This document shows positions 44,025 to 54,172 of a stretch of DNA of 64,000 nt, piece by piece (position 1 is the stretch's first letter; each line of letters starts with the position of its first letter). Under the pieces are notes generated by a model. It was not told the origin of the DNA. It did no database searches and saw only the letters and a program-made list of their open reading frames with translations. Origin of the DNA: Notospermus geniculatus (lineage: Eukaryota; Nemertea; Pilidiophora; Heteronemertea; Lineidae); contig NMRB01001242.1 of assembly GCA_002633025.1 (NCBI GenBank), positions 1 through 64,000 of the forward strand, written 5' to 3'. The translations under genes were made by a program, and so were the position numbers.

Positions 44025-44645
44025 AATTAGGCATTGAGGACTGTTGCCACACATAAAAGAATGAGTTGACGCATGGTACATCACTAGGGTTAGTCACGCT
44101 ATGACAGTGCGTTGAACTTCTCAAGTGATGAAAAGGATGGCGGCCATTTTGTCAGCTAGGTGTTACCACTGGTTTTGTTGTGGGTTGGGCAGGACACCAA
44201 TCTTATCACGTTGGTTCCAGATTGTGCGGCAAGGGGAGGGATACTGAAGCATATCTCTTGCATACAGTGGCACTTTATTACGGCTGCTGTCACGGTCCTG
44301 GCGGCCATATAGGCTATCTGCCATTTTCGAAATATATCACACTATTGCCGATCCCAGTCGTTTTGATAGCCAATACTGCTGTTGGGTTCATGTTCCACTG
44401 CGAGGTAAAGCCGAGATTTGCATATCAGGAAATGTTATCTGTGCCACATATCGATAAAACCAAGCTCGTTCATCATTCCTGGCTAACATTGTCTTGACTC
44501 TTTATAGTCGTTTGACAACTCCCCAGCAGCACAGTAATCCGTTTTCTAGTAACATCGACACCATTCCAGAATACAGTGTCAATTCGTGTGTCTTGGGGAT
44601 TTTGTTGACACTTTTCTTTCTTGAACGGAATTCTCGTGGTGCCGA

Positions 44646-44815
44646 AGATTACATGCACTTCAGAGATCGAGCATTGTTAGACATTCAGGCCCAGTTGCAC
44701 CAGCTATGCTCAAAGTTAAGTTTGAGGTTGACCTCAACTAAGTAATATGATTTGTCATTACAATTTTGAGGTTGAGAACGACTTTGAGGTTAGCTTGAGC
44801 ACAAAGTCGACCCTA
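44646..44815. repeat. CCGGTTGCACCAGC element, copy 1
   Basis: GATTACATGCACTTCAGAGA, CAGGCCCAGTTGCACCAGC, GCTCAAAGTTAAGTTTGAGG and TTGACCTCAACTAAG are followed by an imperfect complement, CTTTGAGGTTAGCTTGAGC. Copies recur at 45249-45522 and 53216-53545. It behaves like a foldback MITE with a leader. Confidence 0.75.
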
Positions 44816-45110
44816 TGCGGATGTCAGGTCGCACTGCGATTGCATGCGCTGCGACGGAACAGTCGGCATCAGTTGTCGCAATCACAGTCAGGTCACAAAA
44901 ACGAAAAATGTGCACGATCGTCGTGAAACAAGCAGCATCTGCGCGCAGGGAATCATAACCGTGTTCAGGTCACCTGCGACTACAGCATCGCAAAGGTCTG
45001 GCAGTCATGTGACTTGTCATCATGTGACATTTTCAAGATGGCAGCGCCCATGCAGGGTATGAAAATGCTGATCACTGATTGGTTAACTAACTTCTGGATA
45101 ATCGCACGAC

Positions 45111-45248
45111 GTCGTAACTCAAGTCAGGTCGACTGCGACTGGATTACGCCCGTCGGGATCATGATTCGTCGTGGCGCAGAAGTTCAACATGTTGAACTCT
45201 TGCGATCTGTAATCTTTTTGGTCGGCGACACTGATCCCGATCGTCGCA
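45111..45248 (+). repeat. Dispersed repeat related to 17920-18030
   Basis: CGACTGCGACTGGATTACGC, CCGTCGGG and ATGTTGAACTCTTGCGATC parallel the minus strand at 17920-18030. GGCGACACTGATCCCGATCG and TCGCAAG end it. A wider GTCGCA-rich region begins near 44828. Confidence 0.55.
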
Positions 45249-45522
45249 AGATTACATGCACTTCAGAGATCGAGCATTGTTACACATTCAGGCCCGGTTG
45301 CACCAGCTATGCTCAAAGTTAAGTTTGAGGTTGACCTCAACTAAGTAATATGATTACATGCACTTCAGAGATCGAGCATTGTTACACATTCAGGCCCGGT
45401 TGCACCAGCTATGCTCAAAGTTAAGTTTGAGGTTGACCTCAACTAAGTAATATGATTTGTCATTACAATTTGAGGTTGAGAACGACTTTGAGGTTAGCTT
45501 GAGCACAAAGTCGACCTAAGCC
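45249..45522. repeat. CCGGTTGCACCAGC element, copy 2, with 102-bp tandem doubling
   Basis: GATTACATGCACTTCAGAGA starts at 45250 and again at 45352. The 102-bp first unit is followed by a full copy continuing through GATTTGTCATTACAATTTGA to GCTTGAGCACAAAG. The rest matches 44646-44815. The doubling is probably slippage at the shared TATGATT/AAGATT. Confidence 0.88.
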
Positions 45523-45529
45523 CTGTTCC

Positions 45530-45779
45530 CACACTGTAAATCCAGGTGACGCGTTAAGGCCCGTTTCCACTAGAGCGTTTTACGCCGCGTGATGCGTCAA
45601 ATCTTTTGTTATTTTCCGCCGCTCTGCTTCCAAACAATGGGCGAAGCGTCAAAACGCGGCGTAAAACGCTCAAGTGGAAACGGGCCTTTACGCGTTTAGT
45701 TTTGTGTTTACATGTTTAGCAACAAAACACAACCTGACATATTACGTGAATATAACTGAACATATCATCAGGACAGGCG
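45530..45779. mobile_element. CACTGTAAATCCAGG element, copy a (split by a MITE)
   Basis: CACACTGTAAATCCAGGTGA and CGCG precede a nested 131-bp MITE. After it, CGCGTTTAGTTTTGTGTTTA, CATGTTTAGCAACAAAACAC and ATTACGTGAATATAACTGAA continue to ATCATCAGGACAGGCG. The uninterrupted order is seen at 45871-45995. Confidence 0.9.
45557..45687. mobile_element. Harbinger-type MITE, AGGCCCGTTTCC family, with TTA duplication
   Basis: AGGCCCGTTTCCACT and AGTGGAAACGGGCCT are the ends, flanked by TTA at 45554-45556 and 45688-45690. The sister copy without it has a single TTA at 45895-45897. Both length and sequence match 5817-5947 in reverse orientation. Confidence 0.93.
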
Positions 45780-45870
45780 ATGCAACTGGATGACCCAGAC
45801 ATTAGCCCGGTTTTAAAGTGGGTGGAGTCAGGCGAGCGTCCCCAGGGTAACGAAATCATGGAGAAAAGCC

Positions 45871-45995
45871 CACACTGTAAATCCAGGTGACGCGTTACGC
45901 GTTTAGTTTTGTGTTTACATGTTTAGCAACAAAACACAACCTGACATACATGACATATTACGTGAATATAACTGAACATATCATCAGGACAGGCG
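45871..45995. mobile_element. CACTGTAAATCCAGG element, copy b (empty site)
   Basis: An uninterrupted copy of the same element, with GACGCGTTACGCG at the position where copy a carries its MITE. It has an extra CATACATGA doubling near 45947. Confidence 0.9.
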
Positions 45996-46057
45996 TTCTA
46001 TCCGCCTAGAAACATACGTCTTGGTGCCTTAAATCCTGAAATGTATCATTTGCTTCG

Positions 46058-46148
46058 CTGTAAATCTAAAGTCTAAACACGAAACTAAACGGGAATATGC
46101 AACACTTTTTAAACATCTAAACGCGATTAGTTTTCCATTAGAAATGAA
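46058..46148. repeat. Left arm of a 1.05-kb inverted-repeat structure
   Basis: GCTGTAAATCTAAAGTCTAA, ACACGAAACTAAACGGGAAT, ATGCAACACTTTTTAAACAT and CTAAACGCGATTAG are nearly the reverse complement of 47010-47108. The outer CTGTAAATC links it to the CACTGTAAATCC elements. The region between is rich in TAAACAT words and carries a tRNA-like sequence. Confidence 0.87.
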
Positions 46149-46803
46149 TAGATGACCTGAACACCACATTAAGAAAACAGTAAATTTACTGCTTTCTTTG
46201 TTCCTGTTTTAATACTAATGAATCAATCCACTTGTGCATCCGTGCTGACAGTTTTACCAGATTCACACCGCACGCAGTCGTTCTTCTGAAGAAATTAACG
46301 CCTGTATTGTCGTTAGTTTCACATGAGTGGCATTGAAATCCCTGTGTTCATCACTTGAGGTGATCTTTTTCACAAAACCCACATCGATATAATAGCAGTC
46401 AATCGCATTCATCTCTATTGGACCTCCATCTTACGAGAATGTAAATGTCTTGTTTAAGTTATAAACATCTAAACATGTATTATAAACATATAAACATGAA
46501 GGAATCCTAAACATCGTGTTTAGGGCTGGTTCTCGGCTCGGGTGGAATTGGTCCAATTTGTCGTTTCGCTATATCTCCAGCTGGCGAAGTTTTTCCCCCA
46601 GGATAGTTGGTATACAGCTACGGTAACCAGTCAGATGGCAGTATGACGTACAGTGTACTGTTTGTTACACCATGGCCCGTATGCATAAAGGTGGAATAAA
46701 CTTATTCTCTGTATAACTTCACGTTATAACGTTAAGCAGGAGGCAATAAAACACTAAATTGGTTTTCCGAATTACCCAAAGAAAAAATCCAGGCTAGAGT
46801 GTG

Positions 46804-46880
46804 TAGCCCCAGTGGCGTAGTGGTTAGAGCGTAGGTCCATGCTATGCATGTAGGTGGATCGAATCTGCCTGGCGGTACTA
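46804..46880 (+). repeat. tRNA-like sequence (SINE head or pseudogene)
   Basis: Box A-like GTGGCGTAGTGGTTAGAGCG and box B-like GGTGGATCGAATCTGCC are well spaced, and the T stem pairs with wobbles. The acceptor and anticodon stems do not fit a tRNA. No T run follows closely. It lies inside the 46058-47108 structure. Confidence 0.55.
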
Positions 46881-47009
46881 AGCACTCTTTACTACATGCC
46901 TTTTTAGTATTTTTTTCCTTCATCTGCCAACATTTTTTTGTCGCTTTTTTCAGTCTAAATCAGTCTGTTTAATAATTTTTGCCGTCGTGGAAACACACTA
47001 ATCTATTTC

Positions 47010-47108
47010 GTTGAAATATGGAAAACTAAATGCGTTTAGATGTTTAAAAACTGTTGCATATTCCCGTTTAGTTTCGTGTTTAATTTCGTGTTCAGACAGA
47101 TTTACAGT
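47010..47108. repeat. Right arm of the 1.05-kb inverted-repeat structure
   Basis: TATGGAAAACTAAATGCGTT, TAGATGTTTAAAAACTGTTG and CATATTCCCGTTTAGTTTCG run to CAGATTTACAGTGCA, pairing with 46058-46148. An extra ATTTCGTGTT is inserted near the end. Confidence 0.87.
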
Positions 47109-47112
47109 GCAC

Positions 47113-47275
47113 TAGGCCGGTTTCCGCTGCGGTTTTGCGGCGCCGGGGCGGTTTTTACAGGCATTGGGACAATAAAAGCGCCATGTATTGTTAAACCATC
47201 GAAGGATTATCCAAAACCCTGTGAAATCGCAAACGCAATGCGGGGAAAAACCGGTCTAGTGGAAACCGGGGTTTA
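47113..47275. mobile_element. MITE with GGCCGGTTTCC/GGAAACCGGGG ends
   Basis: TAGGCCGGTTTCCGCTGCGG at the left and CGGTCTAGTGGAAACCGGGG at the right are imperfectly complementary. The size is 163 bp. It resembles the AGGCCCGTTTCC family in its ends only. Confidence 0.65.
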
Positions 47276-47277
47276 GT

Positions 47278-47350
47278 ATACATTTTCGACCCCGGTTGGG
47301 GTCGAAAATTTGCAAACTTCGGAGACGATTTTATACGTATTTTATCATTT
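47278..47350 (+). repeat. GACCCC-hairpin dispersed repeat, copy 3
   Basis: TTTTCGACCCCGGTTGGGGT and CGAAAATTTGCAAAC precede TTCGGAGACGATTTTATACG and TATTTTATC, the order also seen on the minus strand at 19567. Here the hairpin is flanked on both sides by TTTTCGA/TCGAAAA, making a larger palindrome. Confidence 0.65.
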
Positions 47351-47459
47351 TGTGTGTCGTTCTTTGTGCTCTATGTTGGATATCGTGGAATTATCCACAG
47401 CGAGTGTGGTCAGTAGAGGTAGAAAAACCGCATCAATGCGCATGCGTGCAGGTAGAATG

Positions 47460-47690
47460 AATCCGGATTCGGGTTTCATTTGCGTTTAGACGAGCAATTT
47501 TAATCTGGTCGTATGTGGTCCAATGCGGTCGAATGCGGAATCGGGACCAGCAAAATCGGTGGTCCACTTTAAATCCGGATTCGACCACATAGGACCACAT
47601 TTGGTAGCGTTTACACACAAGAGTTTTGAACCACATTCGGATTCGATCGGATCGCATGTGGATTTTTGCCTGTCGTCTAAACGGCCCTAG
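47460..47690. mobile_element. GTCGTCTAAACGGCC MITE-like element (partial)
   Basis: ATCCGGATTCGGGTTTCATT at the left and GGATTCGATCGGATCGCATG near the right, with many GGACCACAT/ATGTGGTCC repeats inside. The right end, TGTCGTCTAAACGGCC, equals the left end of the element at 13060 reversed. The left terminus, TTTGCGTTTAGACGAGC, is near 47480. Confidence 0.6.
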
Positions 47691-47699
47691 AGTTGCAAT

Positions 47700-49104
47700 C
47701 GTTGTTTGCATGCTGGATATAATTTCCCAGCTGCAGCTAGACACTGAACACGAAGAAATAAATCACGCTGAACTGGTGTAATTAATGGTTATTGATTTTA
47801 CATTATAGATCATGCGTGATTCTCAGCTGTTTAGTATTATAAGAAAGTGAGTTCTAGAATGATAGACAGCGTTGAAACGGTGATAGCGTATCGCGCGTTT
47901 GCAATTCGGCCTCGGCTTTGTCAAAACCCTCAGCACTTTTGGCATAAAAACCTCAAGCCCTTTTGAATAATCAACGCCTCCAGCATAGAACAATGCCCTC
48001 GACAAATCAAGTCCATCCCACCTGGTTAAAAAAAAGACATCGGATACCCCGGCGCCGACCCGTATTAGCATACGGAGCAGATTAACATCCGCAAGATCTC
48101 AAACTCGACATTCAGGCGCCAATAGACCTTTTTAATACTGGTGCAAAATCATGAATAGACATTAACATTAAACAGATATACGAAGATAGATAGGTTATCT
48201 TGTCCATCCCTGGGACTCCATACAGTGCCCGCAAACCCATCCATAGGCATGGGCCACGTGCGCCCCATACGAATAAACGCAGAAGTCTGTATACATGTAC
48301 ATTTTCTAAGTGATGAATGAAAGTAGTGCCATTTCAGACGCAGACTTTTACGGTCTAGTTGACTATACACTGCATTGCGAAATAAATGAAAACACCTTCT
48401 ACAGGTTCAAATCTAGTAGCCCCTTTATAATATCGATTCGTCCACCCCTGAAAAAACCCTGATTGATTGATTACTTGAAGACATACATTTACAATGCCGT
48501 CCAAATGAGAACCACTTTCCCGAGGGCACTCTCCCCATCTCAATCATGTAATTACAGGTTCCATGTGCCACTTGCAAGTAGTGCTCAACTCTCCAGCTAC
48601 GTGACATCATTGTCGGCTTAATGGGTAAGACTGAAAAAATATTGACGAAATGCCTACTAAATCAAGATTTTCGGTGTGCTGAGAAAGTGACGTATTAAGT
48701 GAGTGCATCATTCATTTCACCGCGGTTCGCTGTTGAATGAACATACATGTCATTATAGAGCGTGATACATGTACGTGTACTTAGTATACTTACGTCCATG
48801 CTTAAGGAAGATGCTTACTGTACTGGCGACTGAAATTAAGAATGTGTCGAGGCGGTTCGGTAAAGGAGTCATTAAAAGCAAGCGAGAGAGTTACAGGCTT
48901 GCCTCTTGAAATATCAACGCCTCAGGTCACTTCGCCTGTCGGACTCCACTCCACAGATGAGTTGTAGTCCGAAGGCGTAGCGATATCAACCCTTGCTGGT
49001 TCAAGATCAGATGCAGGCTTGTTGACCTCCGCCTTTCCCCCGTTTAATGTCATCTTGCCCTGACAAGGGTTCCAATCAATCCTACCCTCGCTCAATTCAT
49101 CCTT
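47700..49104. other. Gene-free stretch
   Basis: Several open frames of 60-100 codons on the minus strand (47823-48610) show no recognised domains. No RNA gene. GGTTCAAATCTAG at 48406 is a weak box B match without a box A. Confidence 0.4.
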
Positions 49105-49371
49105 CACTCTTAGCCAAAAAGGTTCTTTAGGGGTTCTTTGTGCCTCACCAGGGGAACCCCAAGGTTCTGTATAGAACCTTCTGTAAAGAACCCGAAAGGG
49201 TTCCATATAGAACCTTTCGGTCGCTAAAGAACCCATAAAGGTTCCAGTTAGAACCCTTTTCTGAGGAAAAGGTTCTATCTGGAACCTCTAGGGGTTCTTA
49301 AACAACCCGAGGGTTCTTAAATCAGAGGGTTCTCCTGGTGTGGCAGCAAAGAACCTCTTCGGCTAAGAGTG
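49105..49371. mobile_element. Foldback MITE, CACTCTTAG ends, GGTTCT-rich
   Basis: CACTCTTAGCC and GGCTAAGAGTG are exact complements. The next inner words, AAAGGTTCTTT and CACCAGGGG against CTGGTG and AAAGAACC, also pair. GGTTCT/AGAACC occurs about 15 times, in both orientations, around a TAGAACCTTTCGG centre. The size is 267 bp. I recall similar CACTCTTA...GGTTCTT elements from other animals. No ORF is expected. Confidence 0.88.
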
Positions 49372-50112
49372 TTGCCTGGATACTCCCCACATTTACTTTC
49401 ACTGCCGCCGAGAGACGGGCGACCAATCATAGCACTCGTAACAAACTGTATGCTTAACTCCTGGGTCTGAGCAGTAAGCGAAGTACATGTTCACGAAATA
49501 CACAGTGCATGTAGGCCTGACCAAAGGATGCGCTTGCGTCAGGGAAGTTTTCTGTCAACTACCGGCGTGGGATGCCATTTCATGTTTTATTCGTCTTCAA
49601 CTTTGCTCAATTCAGGCGTCGAAGTTCAGATGTCCGTGCAGGCGATGCATGCGAGGACTTTTCTGATTGACTCTCATGTTGGCTGTTCTATCTATCGATG
49701 TTCCCCATGATTTAAGGAACAATGTTGTTTTTTTTGACGAATATACTGTAAAATGAAGGGTCTTGATCTCATTCAATGACAAATAATAAAGAACACAGGA
49801 TGCTTAACGTTGAATACCGGTATGTTTTTATGGTAAAATGTATACAGGATTATCTTTGATGACTGCAGAGATGGGGCTGAGCGTGATAAACGGCACGATC
49901 TGCTGAGAGTGGAAATCAACAGGCAAAATGTAAAGGGCGGAGGGAGCCTAGTCGGAGAGCGAAGTGACCGTAGGCCTTGATTTGTCAAGATGGTTTAATG
50001 AGACCTTGCAGGCTGCTTTATTACTCAGTTACTGGGATAATATGTCTCATAATCTATTAGGCATCATAGCTTTATCATTAAAACAGAAATGCGAGGTCTT
50101 CACAATATCAAA
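49372..50112. other. Gene-free stretch
   Basis: Short open frames only; no repeat ends or RNA genes were recognised. Confidence 0.4.
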
Positions 50113-50256
50113 AAGTGAACACCGAAAAATCAGGGTTACTTAGTGCAAATTCCGATTTTCAGCAGTGACGGTGTTACACCCGACCGGAATAAACACTGAA
50201 AAGACTCGGTGTTTTGCACTCAGGTAATCCAGATTTTCAATGTTCACTGTGTAAGG
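50113..50256. mobile_element. Foldback element, AGTGAACA...TGTTCACT
   Basis: AGTGAACACCGAAAAATCAG and GGTTAC pair imperfectly with GTAATCCAGATTTTCAATGT and TCACT. The inner TTAGTGCAAA and TTTTGCACTCA also pair. The length is about 144 bp. Confidence 0.7.
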
Positions 50257-51177
50257 GAACATCACTTTTTACTGTGTCCATCTACCTTAACTTCAGATAT
50301 TATGATGAGACTCCCCCTAACTCGATACTGCACGTCGTAATTTTCTAAAGCACACATAGTTTATAACTGTATTGACCGTTTAACCTGAGTACCATGCATA
50401 CGTCCATATTCTGTTGCTCATTGGCATCTACATGATGTACCTGAATTTCTACACTCATTATTTAGTGGTTGAAGTTGTAACCATGGTGAAGGGCTATACA
50501 AACAAATGCAATAGGACGCCGGAAAACACAGGCCAAGCGTTTACCATTACCATGCCAACTAATCTATCTCCGGTGAGAGAGATTTTATGATTCGAACCTG
50601 AAATTTATTACTTCATCAGGGAGCTCTCATTTTGCCATTTCGCTATAAAATGACATGGATTGACATGCAACGTGACACCTGTACCTGTTCATCCCTGTGT
50701 ACAGTAATTCGAAGAAATATTGGAATAGACTGTAGATTAAAACATTTTGCACCGTTTACACCTGTTACGTTTTTGCATTTTTTTGCAGGATGTTTACAAA
50801 TCGGCTTGTTCTTTGTTTTCTTACAGCATGCAGCTGAAACCTACCATGTACATTTTGGGTGGATGGCGTTTGCCATGCTTTCTTTTAACGCCGTCAGTCG
50901 CACAAAACGCGAAAGTTACACACAGTTACGTAACTTATTAAATGAGGTATTGAAAGCAATCCAAACTTTGATGCAAAAGAATGACAAGGCAAGCAGTCTT
51001 TTAGAGGGGCACGTGGGGGATATGAGTGTGATATTGCGGATGGGAGGGGCGCTGATACTAAAAGACGGGAGGATGACCTAAATGAGAGGTCCATGTCCGG
51101 CCGGGAATGCGAAACCGAAGACCACCATACTGGGCGGTAAACTCGGAAATGGTGCAAAAAGACCGAGATTGACCTAA

Positions 51178-51344
51178 TAGGAGCAGTCAGCCGCGCGTAT
51201 TGCCAAAAGATGGCAGCAAAGTTCTAGCGGACCAACACACAGGAAAATCCACCTGATTGGTGCTCAGTCAAGAATGAATGGGTCCGCTATGCATTGAATT
51301 GGGCCGTAGTGACATTTATTGGTCAACTCACTGACAGCTCATAT
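51178..51344. repeat. Dispersed repeat, copy 2 of 2
   Basis: It matches 43857-44024 (GAGCAGTCAGCCGCGCGTAT, GCCAAAAGATGGCAGCAAAG). Its last bases, CTGACAGCTCAT, begin the 367-bp tandem unit that follows. Confidence 0.8.
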
Positions 51345-52062
51345 TCCATAACAATAATAGCACTCGCAAAGACGCCATGCAGCGGCGGTGACTACAACTA
51401 TCCCAAATAAAAAAAAAATATCCGCCATCAACCTTTTCTGTGGACTAATCTGACGAAACCAACGAAATGTCTCTAAGTTTTGATATAAACAACACGGCCT
51501 TCAACAACGTCTCCTCATTTATCCACGCTTTATAGGTAACCAGGGTAGACTCTAAGCGGTAGTCTCCAACCACGGGTACAATATACTCTAAACTCCCACT
51601 TAGCTGTGTCCCATTCCTGAACTCGGAAGAAATGACTAAGTCCTAAGTTGAAGATAATGGGGTGGGGGTATGGTCAGAAAAAGTAATGTCCTGTCAACTG
51701 ACAGCTCATATTCCATAACAATAATAGCACTCGCAAAGACGCCATGCAGCGGCGGTGACTACAACTATCCCAAATAAAAAAAAATATCCGCCATCAACCT
51801 TTTCTGTGGACTAATCTGACGAAACCAACGAAATGTCTCTAAGTTTTGATATAAACAACACGGCCTTCAACAACGTCTCCTCATTTATCCTCGCTTTAAA
51901 GGTAACCAGGGTAGACTCTAAGCGGTAGTCTCCAACCACGGGTACAATGTACTCTAAACTCTCACTTACCTGTGTCCCATTCCTGAACTCGGAAGAAATG
52001 ACTAAGTCCTAAGTTGAAGATAATGGGGTGGGGGTATGGTCAGAAAAAGTAATGTCCTGTCC
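51331..52062. repeat. Tandem duplication of a 367-bp unit (two copies)
   Basis: CTGACAGCTCATATTCCATA starts at 51331 and again at 51698. Copies agree except for a few sites (poly-A length, CCACGCTTTATAGG/CCTCGCTTTAAAGG, AATATACTC/AATGTACTC). No recognised gene lies inside. Confidence 0.93.
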
Positions 52063-52111
52063 ACTTACTTGTCCCACTCCCGAGCCTGGTAAAGAATGAC
52101 AGCGTGCGATA

Positions 52112-52180
52112 TCTTCAACTTAGGATTTGGTCATTTTTTCCGAGTTCAGGAATGGGACATGTAAGTGGGAATTTAGAGTA
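52112..52180. repeat. Inverted copy of the end of the 367-bp unit
   Basis: TCTTCAACTTAGGATTTGGT and CCGAGTTCAGGAATGGGACA are the reverse complement of the part near 51590-51655 and 51955-52022. With the tandem units, this makes a foldback structure with a doubled left arm. Confidence 0.85.
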
Positions 52181-53215
52181 GGCCTATACACGACAAACGT
52201 AGGCTACTATCATCAGATGAATTCCGGAACTCCCACTCTCCAAATACTGTTAGAAAATCGCTCCGTATCACGACACTAATGCCACTTCAAGTGACAAAAC
52301 TGCGGTGACACAAAGATAAATACCGTTCAGAACTAACTTCCAAAAATGAGCCATATCGGCCGTGGTTTAAGGACGGTTTGGCCATTCAAAGCCAAAAACC
52401 GACACGAAAATATGGTCACTATATGGACCACGTTACCCAATAAAATCGCGTTTACTCAGGAACAAAACCACGAAACCACAAAACTAAAATAATGCACGCG
52501 CTCTCACTCCGCCCACCACTGCACAAGTCCTTCAGCATTCTCAAAATGGCCGCTCAGTTGTGACGGTCACGAGTGGTGATTTATTACACAAATGGGACAG
52601 CCCGGGCAATGTTCAGGGAATAAGATATTGCTGGTTTTGGTGGAAGAAGGCGTCAAATCTCAGTATTCGCATCAAAGCCACACCGCGGGTCCTCAAAAGT
52701 GCACCGTTCTAAATTCTTGAGTCGCACAAGACATCCTTTGCCTTGGCCGGGGCCTTGGCTGTGAACTGCACACCTGGCATGAACCGCATCCCTAGATATC
52801 AGCCGTTGAAGAAGTGGTAATGATGGCTACTGTGAACGATACGACACTGGTCTCCTGGCAACGATCTGAATAACAAACTAACTAATTCCGTTGATTTATT
52901 CCACTCATCGTCGACTGTTCTGTCTAAGGAAATACCGGTAGAATAAGTCACCGTAGGTTTTATATTTCATGTAAAAATGCTTTTTTACGGCAGAGATAGA
53001 ATATTCTTTCGTGGATCCAGTTTCAGTGATATTTTTCTGGAGAGAAAGCTACGGGGAAGACGCCAAAAACAGACAACAGTGAGGAACGAAGCGGCATTGC
53101 TGATCAAATTATTTCCGTTCGTGCGGGAGGTGGAGAAGCAGAGAAGGGAAATGTATGGCGGCCTATAAACCAACGCGGCGAAATCCTGAGAATAACACAA
53201 TGGGCTGTATTCTAG
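52181..53215. other. Gene-free stretch
   Basis: TCAAAATGGCCGCTCAG near 52542 is a YY1-like word that often sits at animal gene starts, but no exon or donor follows convincingly. Other open frames have no motif. Confidence 0.4.
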
Positions 53216-53545
53216 AAGCTTCCTTAACTTTGAGCATGATTGGTGCAACCGGGCCTAAAGCGGCCCATACACGATCAATATTATTGCACAATATGAGGAT
53301 CACAATGGGCAATACTATTGCCAATCTTTCTTCTACCCATCATGCGAAAAGCACACGACCACCCATTTGGGCCCCATATTGTGCAATAATATTGCGCCGT
53401 GTATGGGCGGCTTAAGAGTTAAGTTTGGATTGACCTCAACTAAGTAATATGATTTGCCATTACAATTTGAGGTTGAGAACGACTTTGAGGTTAGCTTGAG
53501 CATAAAGTCAAGCTTAAGTATGACTGGCCTAAGGCCCGGTTGCAT
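53216..53545. repeat. CCGGTTGCACCAGC element, copy 3 (interrupted)
   Basis: TTAACTTTGAGCATGATTGG and TGCAACCGGGCC are followed by a nested MITE, then GTTAAGTTTGGATTGACCTC, AACTAAGTAATATGATTTGC and CTTTGAGGTTAGCTTGAGC. This is the element of 44646 with an inverted head in front. AGGCCCGGTTGCATC follows at 53532. Confidence 0.75.
53259..53412. mobile_element. Harbinger-type MITE, AGCGGCCCATACACG family, with TAA duplication
   Basis: AGCGGCCCATACACG and CGTGTATGGGCGGCT are the ends, with CAATATTATTGCACAATATG pairing further in. TAA at 53256-53258 and 53413-53415 is a direct 3-bp duplication. The 154-bp element has no ORF and is inserted in the CCGGTTGCACC repeat. Confidence 0.9.
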
Positions 53546-53758
53546 CATCAGTCATACTTAACTTGCACCAGAGTCATACTTGATGCTGACAGAGATACAT
53601 ACACAGAACGATTTTTCACAGGTAGCCTACATTACATGTATTTTTTTCTTGTTCCTGGCGTCATCAGTTGTTGACAGGGGAAATGAGAAAATCGACTGAG
53701 CTGTCGATATCCACTGGTCTATTCTTCGCCTAATTTGAAAGAGAGAGAAAAAGTCTCA

Positions 53759-53876
53759 GGGCCGTATGCACAGAGCTTCCTCAAGTGTAAGGTCGACCTT
53801 AATCTTTTGTATTCGGCCAGGCAAACAATAGCTAAAGGTCGACCTCACACTCAAGGAAGCTCTGTGCATACGGCCC
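53759..53876. mobile_element. Foldback MITE, GGGCCGTATGCACAGAGC family
   Basis: GGGCCGTATGCACAGAGCTT, CCT and AGGTCGACCTT pair with the complement ending GCTCTGTGCATACGGCCC. The loop is about 45 bp. The termini resemble 30852. Confidence 0.88.
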
Positions 53877-53929
53877 AAAGTCTCTGACGGGTCGACGCAG
53901 GTTAGAAATGGCTCCGGCTTCTTCGAGTA

Positions 53930-53975
53930 TTGCATTTAGCGGCAGGTCCCGGGTTCGAATCCAGCCCGGGCCATA
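53930..53975 (+). repeat. tRNA-like 3' half with box B
   Basis: AGGTCCCGGGTTCGAATCCA and GCCCGGGCCA show a T arm and acceptor-like end. No box A or 5' half fits upstream. A SINE or tRNA fragment. Confidence 0.45.
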
Positions 53976-54017
53976 TGGGATTTCATTCCCGGCTCTTCAG
54001 TCCGTCGCATGGGACAG

Positions 54018-54172
54018 TAAAGCGGGTGATCCACTGTTGCGATTTTGGCTTGAGTCGGGGTTGCGTTCCCTTGCGATTACCTTATAAGGACTTCCGATTG
54101 CCATATAAGGTAACCGCAAGGGAACGCAACCCCATCTCAAGCCAAAATCGCGACAGTGGATCACCCGCTTTA
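54018..54172. mobile_element. Foldback MITE, TAAAGCGGGTGATCCACTG family
   Basis: TAAAGCGGGTGATCCACTGT, GCGATTTTGGCTTGAG and GGGGTTGCGTTCCCTTGCG pair almost fully with the right arm ending CACCCGCTTTA. The loop is about 35 bp. Its right end abuts the next MITE at TTA. Confidence 0.9.

Noticed and set aside
46804-46880. Functional tRNA gene
   Set aside because: Box A and box B are good, but acceptor and anticodon stems fail.
50632-51081. 149-residue open frame with a hydrophobic middle
   Set aside because: No recognisable family. Two acceptor-like strings (near 50789 and 50826) lie inside it, and the 3' part runs towards a dispersed repeat. Probably chance.
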